This document shows, piece by piece, positions 19,248 through 27,205 of a DNA stretch of 61,255 nucleotides (position 1 is the stretch's first letter; every line of letters begins with the position of its first letter). The notes below the pieces were generated by a model that was not told the DNA's origin, searched no databases, and was given only the letters and a program-made list of their open reading frames with translations. Source of the stretch: Candidatus Bathyarchaeota archaeon (GTDB lineage: Archaea; Thermoproteota; Bathyarchaeia; 40CM-2-53-6; JALHTG01); contig JALHTG010000100.1 in assembly GCA_022865705.1 (NCBI GenBank), positions 1 to 61,255 on the forward strand, given 5' to 3'. Made by a program: the position numbers and the translations under genes.

Positions 19248-20102
19248 CTATGTCTTCCCTGCCTTAGGCTTCTTGGTCGCGAAGTAGCCGATGTTTCCCA
19301 CCAAGAGGAACGCCAACACGACAACATGTGACATCGTCATTGCATCAGCTCCCTGTGCGTCCGCAGAAGTCATGATATTCAGCAGTCTCTGGTATTCAGT
19401 GGCACCTCTGCCACCTCTAAGAAGGCTAATGTACTGACCTGACGCAACGTATGGCAGGTTTCCCGGTAGGCTTACGCCTAAGGATCCTACCATCATCTTC
19501 ATCTTCGGGTTCCTTGCCTGCCATTGGCGCAGATACTCCGGACCTCCAGGGGTACCAGTCTCAATGCAGATCAGCATGTAGATGTCGTTTATGTTCTTGA
19601 CGTTTGCCATTATGGGCAGATCCGCAAGCTTCACTCCCTTGTAGTCGCCTTTTTCGCAAGTCTTCCAAATGTCCATCGCAAAAGAAGCCATTCCAGTTTC
19701 CGAACCCGGTATCCAGCCCAAGTTCACGTAGTCAACTCCATACTTCTTGCTTGCCATAGCTTGTGTGACAAACGGGTCTTTCCATGCGACTTCTATCAGT
19801 GGTGAACCAGTTTCCCAATAGCTCAGAAATATTATCTTGACCGGCTTGCGAAGTAGATGGGTTATTGTCGCACGCGCTTGGGGCCCAAGTTCTCCTCCGT
19901 ACCCCGCTGGTGAGACATCCATGCCCAATACGATCACAGAGCCTTGAGGTAAGGCCTCGACCGCGTCATAGTACTTCACTGTGTCCGGACTGGTCGCCAA
20001 TGGTAGGTAGAGCGGAGTTAGAAGCGGTATTCCGATTGCGATCCAGAGCACAAGATAGATAATCCTGACGTCGACCGATTCAAGTTTCTTCCAGAAAGAC
20101 AT
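19248..20102 (-). CDS. E2: membrane-anchored protein with large non-membrane alpha/beta domain
   Basis: 284 residues. One hydrophobic helix at about 14-33 and another near 255-275 bracket a roughly 210-residue soluble domain with alternating strands and helices: SVIVLGMDVSP, KIIFLSYWETGSP, YGVDYVNLGWIPGSETGMA and ICIETGTPGGPEYLRQW. The basic C-terminus and MSFWKK start suggest both ends are inside, so the domain probably faces outside; this topology is inference. E1 keeps YGIDFVNLGYVPAGEIGMA and GTPGVPEWLRQ. No catalytic triad or metal site can be named. It overlaps neither neighbour: 2 bases separate it from D2. Confidence 0.72.
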   Translation of the reverse strand: MSFWKKLESVDVRIIYLVLWIAIGIPLLTPLYLPLATSPDTVKYYDAVEALPQGSVIVLGMDVSPAGYGGELGPQARATITHLLRKPVKIIFLSYWETGSPLIEVAWKDPFVTQAMASKKYGVDYVNLGWIPGSETGMASFAMDIWKTCEKGDYKGVKLADLPIMANVKNINDIYMLICIETGTPGGPEYLRQWQARNPKMKMMVGSLGVSLPGNLPYVASGQYISLLRGGRGATEYQRLLNIMTSADAQGADAMTMSHVVVLAFLLVGNIGYFATKKPKAGKT

Positions 20103-20104
20103 GT

Positions 20105-20782
20105 CTACTCACCTGCACCCAAATAGCCTCTCTCTCGGCCTGTCATCACTCGAATGCCTAGTGCAATAGCTCCAACTGCTGCCCCAATCATGATTCCTCT
20201 GAGACCAGCCATCTGGGGCACGTTCGTGATCCATTCACCCAGAAGGTTGAACTGGGGCGCCAATGGACCGAATATCATAGATCCCGCGGGTGCGTTGTAC
20301 AGCATTATGGCGGCCCCAGAAAGCAGCAGCACTGCGGCTTCCTTGGTTCTCGCTTTGAATGCTCTAAATGCGGCCGATGATATGAAGAAGGCAAGTAGTG
20401 AATACATGGCAGAGTCCAACGCAACATTGATGTTCTGATAGACCCAGTCGAACATTGGATTTCTGTTTGGAGAAGCGGAGCCAGTAGATTCGACGCCGTA
20501 GACTCCGAGGAAGAAGTAGAAGATGACAAGACCGATCAGCCACACACTAAAGACCCAACTCTTGTCTCCTGGTTTTCTTCGATCGATGCGCCCCTTGTGC
20601 ATCCTAGATATCATGACAATCCCCAATATGACGCTAAAGTTCACGATAACCAGTATCCAACTTTGTATTGTTGACGCAGCTACATCAGCCTCGGGCACTC
20701 TGAAGAATGTCTGAAAGATCATGATGAGCGCGATGAGAGTTGTAAGCAGTATCGGGAACTCTTTTCTCTTGTAGAAACTCAT
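20105..20782 (-). CDS. D2: six-helix membrane protein of the duplicated set
   Basis: 225 residues with about six hydrophobic helices (roughly 10-28, 41-60, 78-97, 118-138, 148-165 and 195-215). Family marks shared with D1 are VALDSAMYSLLAF (D1: PLDSTIFSMLAF), ITSAAYRAF-type residues after it, and a C-terminal GIRVMTGRERGYLG, almost identical in D1. The conserved GRERGYLG tail is likely cytoplasmic and may be a docking site. It lies between C2 and E2 with gaps of 12 and 2 bases, so the genes are one transcription unit. Function unknown. Confidence 0.72.
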   Translation of the reverse strand: MSFYKRKEFPILLTTLIALIMIFQTFFRVPEADVAASTIQSWILVIVNFSVILGIVMISRMHKGRIDRRKPGDKSWVFSVWLIGLVIFYFFLGVYGVESTGSASPNRNPMFDWVYQNINVALDSAMYSLLAFFISSAAFRAFKARTKEAAVLLLSGAAIMLYNAPAGSMIFGPLAPQFNLLGEWITNVPQMAGLRGIMIGAAVGAIALGIRVMTGRERGYLGAGE

Positions 20783-20794
20783 TGAGATCTTCCT

Positions 20795-21577
20795 CTATGA
20801 TCGAAGGAGTGTTACGAAAGTGCTGAATCCAACAGCCGTCAAGATTAGGCCCGCAACAATGAGAAACATGGCCAAGGCCTTTCCAATGTCTTGTCCTACT
20901 ATGCTACCGCTTTGGACTGGATCTTTGGAGAGGTATGCTCCTGCCGCGTAGATCTCCTCCCCGATCAGAGCATAGTCGCATGCTGCCACGAAGAACGGAA
21001 TCTGAGCAGTCATGGCGGTTCCAGCGATCTGAACAGCGCCTGTGGTGAATCCAACCTCAGCCAGCTGAAGGGACTCTGCCCAGTAGGCGCCTATCATTAT
21101 GTGAGCGCCTGGCTGTTCTCTTCTCAGAATCGCTAGATATGCGATCGTGTATGAGAACTGGGAGTCAGAGAGGTATTGCACCATGTCGATCGCTCTTGCT
21201 GCTTCCTCAGTCTTTCCTTCCTCGTTGAAGGCGGTCTGGATTATCTCTGTCTCGACAGGCACCACATAGGGTTGCCTTGCCGGAGCAATTAGTCTTGCAC
21301 CGTACTTCGCACAGAGCTTGGCTACGTAGCCAACCATGCTCAGTCCCGCAATGGTCTGCGGGGCATTGATGTCCGTCAGCCCTCCTATTCCTGTGGAGAT
21401 GACTACGGGCCTCGCCATTTCCGTGGCCCTTCCTACAGCCTCTTCCACCGCGTCCAATCCAGGAAGCTTCCTAAGCTTCGGTGCTTTTCCGCGTCTAGCA
21501 GCCTCAACGAAGTATATCACTGCAGCACAGATGACAATAAGGAAGAATAGTTGCGCTACACGTCCTGTTTGAAGCAA
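20795..21577 (-). CDS. C2: DUF6754-type membrane protein
   Basis: 260 residues from a TTG start with AAAGGAG about 11 bases upstream. A single N-terminal helix (7-26) is followed by a conserved soluble domain beginning LPGLDAVEEAVGRATEMARPVV, continuing with IMIGAYWAESLQLAEVGFTTGA and ending PFFVAACDYALIGEEIYAAGAYLSKDP, then a C-terminal helix. This pattern is what I recognise as DUF6754, a family of unknown function. The enzyme-like GRATEMGRP and CDYxLIGEE motifs are conserved in C1. It is the first gene of the minus-strand copy and is divergent from C1. Confidence 0.82.
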   Translation of the reverse strand: MLQTGRVAQLFFLIVICAAVIYFVEAARRGKAPKLRKLPGLDAVEEAVGRATEMARPVVISTGIGGLTDINAPQTIAGLSMVGYVAKLCAKYGARLIAPARQPYVVPVETEIIQTAFNEEGKTEEAARAIDMVQYLSDSQFSYTIAYLAILRREQPGAHIMIGAYWAESLQLAEVGFTTGAVQIAGTAMTAQIPFFVAACDYALIGEEIYAAGAYLSKDPVQSGSIVGQDIGKALAMFLIVAGLILTAVGFSTFVTLLRS

Positions 21578-22031
21578 TTTTCTATTTTCTCCTTTTGTTT
21601 TTGTAGACCGTTCCCTCGAACGGCTGAGAAAGAAGGTCGTGGCAGTTTGTTATTAAGACTTTTCATGCCAAGAACCGTCAAGGGCATACTTCTCAGCCTC
21701 GCACCTCTCGTTTCCCGAAAGACTTAAACACACCAATTCGCGCTGCTTCAAAACCCAGACCAGGCGTGCGTCAAAGAGTTCCCGCGAATCGCTACAACGC
21801 CCCAAGGGTCGTTCACATCTTCTCTTGACAATCTGAAGGGCAGAATCACAATTGTCGAGGTCAGCAAGACAAGAGGAGACCGGATTATGAGACGACGACC
21901 GCAAATAGAACCGCAAGTGATTTAAATGAACCGCATTCTACAATGACTCTACGGACGGGCACGCAATTCCATGTACATATGGGGTCACGTGCGAAACCGG
22001 CCGTAGATAAGTAACAAGGAGAAAATGAGAA
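21578..22031. promoter_or_regulatory. 454-base divergent promoter region between C2 and C1
   Basis: No gene is visible here. Toward C1 an element ATTTAAATGA at about 21920 could be a TATA box with a leader near 80 bases. Toward C2 the minus strand has CTTAATAAC near 21650. Another TATA-like ACTTAAACAC lies near 21722. Both flanking starts carry a similar leader sequence, AAGGAGAAAAT followed by GAAA, in mirror orientation, as expected if the two promoters descend from one. It is one of the two inferred inversion breakpoints. Confidence 0.5.
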
Positions 22032-22829
22032 ATGTTACCGATATCTGCAGCAAACCAAAGTGCCTTTGTCTCTCTCATCATGATTACCATAATAATGCTT
22101 GTGACTCTGTACCTCTCAATGAAGGGAATCAGGAAACCGACAATACGCAAGATAGCTGGACTAGATGCGATAGGAGAGGCCGTAGGCCGTGCCACAGAAA
22201 TGGGACGTCCGATTCATTTTTCGCCCGGCATATCTGCCTTGGGCGTTGATACTGGTCCACAGACACTGGCTGGCCTCTCAGTACTTGCACATGTCGCTGA
22301 ACTCGCAGCCAAATACAAGACTACTCTCTGGACAACAATTAGGATACCTTCAGTCCAGCCTTTGGCGGCCGAGATAGTCCGTCAGGCATACGTAAAGGCG
22401 GGTGCGCCAGAGGCCTACGATGAGGACAAGATCATCTTTCTTTCGGACACACAGTTTGCCTACGCTTCAGGCGTAGTGGGCCTGATGCACCGGGAGAAGG
22501 TCGCGGCAAACATAATGATTGGAGCCTTTTGGGCCGAGTCTCTACTCTTCGCTGAAGCAGGGTTCTTGACTGGTGCCATCCAAGTCGCAGGAACCGCTCA
22601 AACCTCTCAGATTCCATTCTTCGTAGCGGCTTGCGACTACTGCCTCATCGGAGAAGAGATACTTGCAGCAGGAGCATACCTCTCAAAAGACCCACTTCAA
22701 CTTGGCGCAATCTGGGGAACAGACTACGCAAAGGCGATAGCTATGATCCTCATAGGAGTAGGCATTGTGCTTTCTCTTGCAGGAAGCAACGATCTGTGGA
22801 AGCTGCTCAGCGGGCCGTTGTGGACATAG
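22032..22829 (+). CDS. C1: DUF6754-type membrane protein
   Basis: 265 residues. It has an N-terminal membrane helix (about 12-30), the domain start AGLDAIGEAVGRATEMGRP, IMIGAFWAESLLFAEAGFLTGA in the middle, and PFFVAACDYCLIGEEILAAGAYLSKDP near the end before a final helix. The match to C2 is strong in the soluble domain and weak in the helices. An AAGGAG motif precedes the ATG by about ten bases. It heads the plus-strand membrane operon C1-D1-E1-F1. The enzymatic role, if any, is unknown; the GRATEMGRP segment is the best conserved part. Confidence 0.82.
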   Translation: MLPISAANQSAFVSLIMITIIMLVTLYLSMKGIRKPTIRKIAGLDAIGEAVGRATEMGRPIHFSPGISALGVDTGPQTLAGLSVLAHVAELAAKYKTTLWTTIRIPSVQPLAAEIVRQAYVKAGAPEAYDEDKIIFLSDTQFAYASGVVGLMHREKVAANIMIGAFWAESLLFAEAGFLTGAIQVAGTAQTSQIPFFVAACDYCLIGEEILAAGAYLSKDPLQLGAIWGTDYAKAIAMILIGVGIVLSLAGSNDLWKLLSGPLWT

Positions 22830-22849
22830 CAAAAAAGGAGGAAAGAAAA

Positions 22850-23494
22850 ATGAGCGTGGCAATACGAAGAAGCTTGCCTCTGGTCATCACTTTCATCGCT
22901 GGATTGCTGGTGATAGGAGACTACTACTTGAAAGTACCTGACTACAACAAGCTCGTATCCAATTGGATGAGCTTTGTCAACGTTGCTTCATCATTTGCGG
23001 TCATAATAGGCTATGTGACGCTGACAAGAATTCACGCTAGAAGACTTATTCAGCACAAAGCAGGGTGGTATAACAGCCTGGCTCTTATCTTCGCGATGTA
23101 CGGATTGCTGATCTGGGGCCTCTTTCTTGCAGGAGGAAAATTCACAGCTGACCCCACCTACACCTACTGGTTCAACAATCTATATGTTCCGCTAGACTCA
23201 ACAATATTCTCAATGCTAGCTTTCTACATCACCTCAGCAGCCTACAGAGCCTTCCGAGTGAGATCAGCAGAAGCTACAGTACTACTGGTTTCGGCGGTCG
23301 TAGTGATGCTGGGAAGGGCCCCCGTGGGCCCCGCTATTTGGCCTGACATCGGACCTATTACATCATGGATCATGGCCGTTCCAAACACGGCAGGAATGCG
23401 CGGAATAACAATCGGTGTAGCCCTTGGAGTCTTGTCGATGGGCATACGAGTACTCTTGGGCAGAGAACGAGGGTACTTGGGACCAGGAGCATAG
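22850..23494 (+). CDS. D1: six-helix membrane protein, paralogue of D2
   Basis: 214 residues from the ATG at 22850, which has an ideal AAAGGAGG eight bases upstream; a longer frame to 22631 overlaps C1 and lacks such a site. About six hydrophobic helices match D2. Conserved marks are LDSTIFSMLAFYITSAAYRAF and the tail GIRVLLGRERGYLG. The spacing to E1 is 15 bases. No known domain is recognised. Confidence 0.75.
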   Translation: MSVAIRRSLPLVITFIAGLLVIGDYYLKVPDYNKLVSNWMSFVNVASSFAVIIGYVTLTRIHARRLIQHKAGWYNSLALIFAMYGLLIWGLFLAGGKFTADPTYTYWFNNLYVPLDSTIFSMLAFYITSAAYRAFRVRSAEATVLLVSAVVVMLGRAPVGPAIWPDIGPITSWIMAVPNTAGMRGITIGVALGVLSMGIRVLLGRERGYLGPGA

Positions 23495-23509
23495 AGGAGG
23501 AACAGAAGA

Positions 23510-24349
23510 ATGAGTTTCTTCGACAAACTGGAGAAAGTCGACCCGCGATACATGTACGTGCTGCTATTCATAATCGTGGCCCTACCTCTACTCAGACCCA
23601 TAGGCTTGCCAATATCGATGAGCCCGATGACAGTAGCCTTCTACGATACGGTGGAGAAAATCAAACCAGGAGATGTTGCGATTGTTTCTATCGACTACTC
23701 GCCAGCCTCTCAACCTGAACAGTATCCCCAAACGAAGGCAGTCATAGCCCACCTGTCCACCAAGGGTGCGAAAATAATCTGCCTTGGATTCTGGGCTGAT
23801 GGATCCCCATTCATAGACAAGGCGTTCAAGGACGTATTTGGCAAATCCAAGGATCATCCAAAATACGGCATAGACTTTGTCAACCTCGGATATGTCCCGG
23901 CCGGAGAAATTGGCATGGCGGCCATCGGAAAAGATATTCAAGCGACATGCACAAAAGACTACTACGGAACCGCAACCTCAGCAATCCCCATTATGAAAGA
24001 TGTCAAGGGTGGCAAAGATTTCAAGCTGGTTGTGAGTCTTGCGTCTGGAACACCGGGAGTACCTGAGTGGCTGAGGCAGATTCAAGCTCAGTACGGAGTG
24101 ACTTTTCTAGGTGGAGTGACTGCGGTCAGTGCACCAGGAATCAGGCAATACTTCCCCGCCCAAGTTTCCGGAGTGCTTGAAGGCTTGGCCGGAGCTGCGG
24201 AATACGAGGTGCTCCTAGTCAAATATGGCTACGTAGGAACATTGGCTCCCCCGATGGATTCTCAATCACTCTCGCACCTACTCGTGGTTCTTTTCATCGT
24301 GCTGGGGAACGTTGGCTTCGTACTTAGGAAGTATGGGAAGGCGAAATAG
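23510..24349 (+). CDS. E1: membrane-anchored alpha/beta protein, paralogue of E2
   Basis: 279 residues. MSFFDKLEKVDPRYMYVLLF at the start matches E2's MSFWKKLESVDVRIIYLVLW, and a C-terminal helix precedes a basic end (KYGKAK). The loop domain between them keeps DVAIVSIDYSPAS, KIICLGFWADGSPFI, YGIDFVNLGYVPAGEIGMA and LASGTPGVPEWLRQIQ. These segments look like a Rossmann-type or periplasmic-binding-like fold, but no family can be named. The ATG follows a GGAGG site in the D1 tail. F1 begins two bases after its stop. Confidence 0.75.
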   Translation: MSFFDKLEKVDPRYMYVLLFIIVALPLLRPIGLPISMSPMTVAFYDTVEKIKPGDVAIVSIDYSPASQPEQYPQTKAVIAHLSTKGAKIICLGFWADGSPFIDKAFKDVFGKSKDHPKYGIDFVNLGYVPAGEIGMAAIGKDIQATCTKDYYGTATSAIPIMKDVKGGKDFKLVVSLASGTPGVPEWLRQIQAQYGVTFLGGVTAVSAPGIRQYFPAQVSGVLEGLAGAAEYEVLLVKYGYVGTLAPPMDSQSLSHLLVVLFIVLGNVGFVLRKYGKAK

Positions 24350-24351
24350 AT

Positions 24352-25056
24352 ATGGAAACACTTGAACTCCTCGGAACCCTAATGGCTGCTGCCTTCACGC
24401 TGATGGTCTACAGCTTCTTCTACAAGGAGAACAAAGCGTACAGATTCGCCGAGCATGTGTTCATCGGCCTAGCTGTTGCACATTCAACTGTTGTTTCGAG
24501 CAAATACGTGTGGGACACGGCATTGACTCCCGTGATAACAAAAGGGGACGCATTCTGGATTTTGCCAATCCTCGTCGGTCTCTTGTACGTCTTCTTCTTC
24601 TCGAAGAAGTATTTCTGGATCTACAGAATTCCTGTGTCAACAGTCGTCGGCACAGGAATAGGTCTGGGCATGGCCGGACTCATGCGAAGTCAGTTCATCG
24701 ACCAAATCCTAGCAACGATTGCAATGCCTAATCCGAAGGCGGCGTGGATATCTGGAAGTTATCCTATCAACATGGTGCTAATCGCAATCGGTACCGTCGG
24801 AACACTGTTCTTCTTCATCTTCACTATGGAACAGAAAGGACCACTATTGTACGCCTCGCACGTCGGCCGATGGACAATGATGATCGCGTTTGGAGCCGCG
24901 TTCGGCTTCACAGTTATGGCGAGAATGTCCTTGCTAATCGGAAGACTGCAGTTCCTGCTTGATCCGAACGGTGTAGCATGGTACCTGATACCTGTCGCAA
25001 TAGTGATCGTTGCAGCTGTAGCTCTAATGGAACGTGGAAAAGGCAAGAAAGCCTAA
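24352..25056 (+). CDS. F1: polytopic membrane protein, paralogue of F2
   Basis: 234 residues, about seven hydrophobic helices. It shares VFFFSKKYFWIYRIP (about 81-95), HVGRWTMMIAFGAAFGFTVM and FAEHVFIGLAVAHS with F2. The C-terminus is basic (ERGKGKKA). It is the last gene of the tight plus-strand run; a C8-T5 terminator-like tract follows within 10 bases, so G1 may be transcribed separately. Confidence 0.72.
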   Translation: METLELLGTLMAAAFTLMVYSFFYKENKAYRFAEHVFIGLAVAHSTVVSSKYVWDTALTPVITKGDAFWILPILVGLLYVFFFSKKYFWIYRIPVSTVVGTGIGLGMAGLMRSQFIDQILATIAMPNPKAAWISGSYPINMVLIAIGTVGTLFFFIFTMEQKGPLLYASHVGRWTMMIAFGAAFGFTVMARMSLLIGRLQFLLDPNGVAWYLIPVAIVIVAAVALMERGKGKKA

Positions 25057-25063
25057 GAGAAAC

Positions 25064-25100
25064 ACCCCCCCCTTTTTCTTTCTTTTCACTTTTCCGTCTA
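25064..25100 (+). terminator. Pyrimidine-rich terminator after F1
   Basis: Eight C residues followed by TTTTTCTTTCTTTTC lie just after the F1 stop. Archaeal transcription commonly ends at T-rich tracts like this without a hairpin. It overlaps the start of a 20-base tandem repeat. Confidence 0.5.
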
Positions 25101-25121
25101 GCTTTTCACTTTTCCGTCTAG
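25082..25121. repeat. Two perfect tandem copies of a 20-base unit
   Basis: CTTTTCACTTTTCCGTCTAG occurs twice in direct succession with no difference. It sits between the F1 terminator and the G1 start. It may be recent slippage, or it may duplicate the T-rich termination signal. No third copy is seen in the window. Confidence 0.9.
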
Positions 25122-25137
25122 CACTGTTCTTTTTCAA

Positions 25138-25566
25138 ATGGCATGCCTCACAATAGCCACAGGTTGGAAGGATACTTTGGAAAAGAGAGCCCCTGGTTTC
25201 GACGAATATCTCGCCGGAGGTTTCCTCGCCAACGCACCTCTCCTGTTTTTCACATATATTGCCAAGTCTCTTTGGTCTGAAGGACCGCCGGCCATTGGTT
25301 TGGAGATACCTTCAATGGTTGCTGTGGCGCTCGGAGGCATCGCCGCCGGCCACTTGGTAGTGAGAAGAGCCAAACGTGACCATTTTCGCACCGGCCTGAA
25401 GGTTGGCGTGTCATCTTTCATCGTGAACTTCGCGTTGAGCTCCATCGTTTTGGGGGGAGCATCAATTCTCTACGGAGTGTGGATTCTATTCTTGTTCTGT
25501 TGTGCAGCGGTCATCGGATCATATCTGACGAAGATCACATCAAAAGAAGCGGATCTTGCATCTTAG
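25138..25566 (+). CDS. G1: small four-helix membrane protein, paralogue of G2
   Basis: 142 residues. After an N-terminal segment, PGFDEYLAGGFLANAPLL matches G2's FEDYLATGALANVPFW. About four hydrophobic helices follow, with basic loops (RRAKRDHFRTGLKVG) at the positions where G2 has CKRSKGRFLRIGLLVG. The first 12 residues have no counterpart in G2, so a start further in (the KDTLEKRAPGF region) is possible. It lies 81 bases after F1, in the same relative position as G2 after F2. Function unknown. Confidence 0.65.
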   Translation: MACLTIATGWKDTLEKRAPGFDEYLAGGFLANAPLLFFTYIAKSLWSEGPPAIGLEIPSMVAVALGGIAAGHLVVRRAKRDHFRTGLKVGVSSFIVNFALSSIVLGGASILYGVWILFLFCCAAVIGSYLTKITSKEADLAS

Positions 25567-25744
25567 GGCTACCTCACTCTTCATCTCAAACTCCTAGGTG
25601 AAAACCGAGGGAGTCAGATGATGAAGACCGCCAAACGGTGCGCATATCGCTTGTTCGCGCGCCCCCGCCAGATGCGCTCAGGAGTTTTCGCGTGCATTTC
25701 GCCGTTCTGTGAAACTCTTTTATTGCGCTGACGTCTCTCCTTAG

Positions 25745-26572
25745 ATGCCGGTTGAGGAAAGAAGCTTGGAATCGTTTACAAGAGAATTGACACGAGAAGA
25801 ACAGGAACAGATGATCGATAAGATTGCCACAGAGGTATTGAAGCGAAGATTGGAGACCGTTGCAATCATGTTCCTAGAATCCATCAAACCCATGACGTAT
25901 ATAGGAAGCCAATTGGCAATCGTTTTTGTTGGCCCCTTCCTCGGCGTATTCGGAGACTTCGGAATAAACTACATCAAATTCTTCGAAAATCGCCAGAACG
26001 TAGAGAAACTGTTGCAAAAGATCGAGGAACAAACAGAGATGAGGGATGAAGACGAGAAGAAGGCCAAGGAGGATGGAAAAGCAATTTCGAAGACATACAA
26101 CTTGCGGCTGACTTTGTTGCCAGGTTTCCTTCTAAGACAAGAGGTCACCAAGAGTGGAGAAAGCACTGGAATGATTGGAATCGCAGGGAAAGAGTCGGCA
26201 GGTGGCGGATTCATTGCCATATCGTTTGAGAAGACTGAGTCCTCACCATCAGGCCTGGCCTCAGCAGTTTCGGATCAGCTCAGGAAAGAAGAAACGCAAC
26301 AGGCACTCACGCTTTCCACAGATACACTTCTGAGAGAGATAGAGAAGAAAGAAGATATGAAGATAAGAGGCCATAAGACGTCTATGATTGCATACGAGTG
26401 GCTCGATCCCACAGGCCAAAAAGGAAGAGTTGAATGCTATGGCTTTTGGTGCAACAAGGCTCAGAGACTTCTTTTTCTGGGCATGAGAACTCGACCATTG
26501 AAGGGAGACAAGACAGAAAAAGATCATATAAAGGATCTTAGAGCGATTCTGGGATCCTTGAAATGCCACTGA
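25745..26572 (+). CDS. Unknown protein: amphipathic/membrane hairpin plus DcrB/PsbP-like C-terminal domain (tentative)
   Basis: 275 residues, not recognised with confidence. An acidic N-terminal helix (EEQEQMIDKIATEVLKRR) leads into a hydrophobic stretch at about 42-75 (MFLESIKPMTYIGSQLAIVF and beyond). A charged coiled coil NVEKLLQKIEEQTEMRDEDEKK follows at about 84-105. The remainder, from YNLRLTLLPGFLLRQE to ILGSLKCH, has the strand pattern of DUF1795/DcrB/PsbP-like domains; this is a guess from pattern. A TATA-like CTTTTATTG about 25 bases before the ATG implies a leaderless transcript. It directly follows the duplicated membrane set. Confidence 0.65.
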   Translation: MPVEERSLESFTRELTREEQEQMIDKIATEVLKRRLETVAIMFLESIKPMTYIGSQLAIVFVGPFLGVFGDFGINYIKFFENRQNVEKLLQKIEEQTEMRDEDEKKAKEDGKAISKTYNLRLTLLPGFLLRQEVTKSGESTGMIGIAGKESAGGGFIAISFEKTESSPSGLASAVSDQLRKEETQQALTLSTDTLLREIEKKEDMKIRGHKTSMIAYEWLDPTGQKGRVECYGFWCNKAQRLLFLGMRTRPLKGDKTEKDHIKDLRAILGSLKCH

Positions 26573-26695
26573 CGCTAGCAGTTACTGACGTCAAAGAGAA
26601 CCTGTTGACGCGCGCGATTATATCTGACTCGCACGATATTCCTTTAGAGTAAAAAGGATGTCGTGCCACCACTAATCTGGAGCTGATCGAAACTA

Positions 26696-27205
26696 CTACG
26701 TGACTGGAGTGGCAGATCGACTGAGCGTCTTTCTCAGAATCAAAGAGAACGCCTCTCGTCCTTGGAATACTCCTTTCATGAGTCCTGCAAAAGCGAACCC
26801 ATTGGAGAAGTAGACGTCAGGAATGGGAACTGGCATGACAGTGTCTACAGCGCTCACATTAGGAAATTGATCTTTCACTTGTTGTAGGAACCTGCTTACG
26901 AGCATTGAATCTAGCCTTTCCTTGGCGCTTTCTGCATCAGTTATCATGAGCTCTATCCTTGCCTGGGGAGAGGTAATCTCGCCGACAGTCTGTTGGACCA
27001 GAAACCCGCTGATAATCCCAGCAATCTTCTCCTCTTTTCTTGCGATCAAAGTGATCGCGTGTGGACCGAAAATCATACGACCGATAGTCTTGCTGTCCTG
27101 AAAAGGAGGAGGAAGTTTTCCTCCAATTACTTGAAGATACTGCAGAATGGCCTTGGCCGATTCCTCGACGTCTTTCTCTTTCAGGCATTCGATCTTGAAG
27201 CTCAT
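26696..27205 (-). CDS. GNAT-fold acetyltransferase-like protein
   Basis: 169 residues. The start IECLKEKDVEESAKAILQYL, the hydrophobic core strand ITLIARKEEKIAGIISGFLV, then ARIELMITDAESAKERLDSM in place of the acetyl-CoA loop, and DVYFSNGFAFAGLMKGVF at the end follow the order of a GNAT fold. The classical Q/RxxGxG/A pyrophosphate loop is not clear, so acetyl-CoA binding may be altered. Substrate unknown. A TATA-like element at about 27252-27262 on the minus strand would drive it. Confidence 0.6.
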   Translation of the reverse strand: MSFKIECLKEKDVEESAKAILQYLQVIGGKLPPPFQDSKTIGRMIFGPHAITLIARKEEKIAGIISGFLVQQTVGEITSPQARIELMITDAESAKERLDSMLVSRFLQQVKDQFPNVSAVDTVMPVPIPDVYFSNGFAFAGLMKGVFQGREAFSLILRKTLSRSATPVT

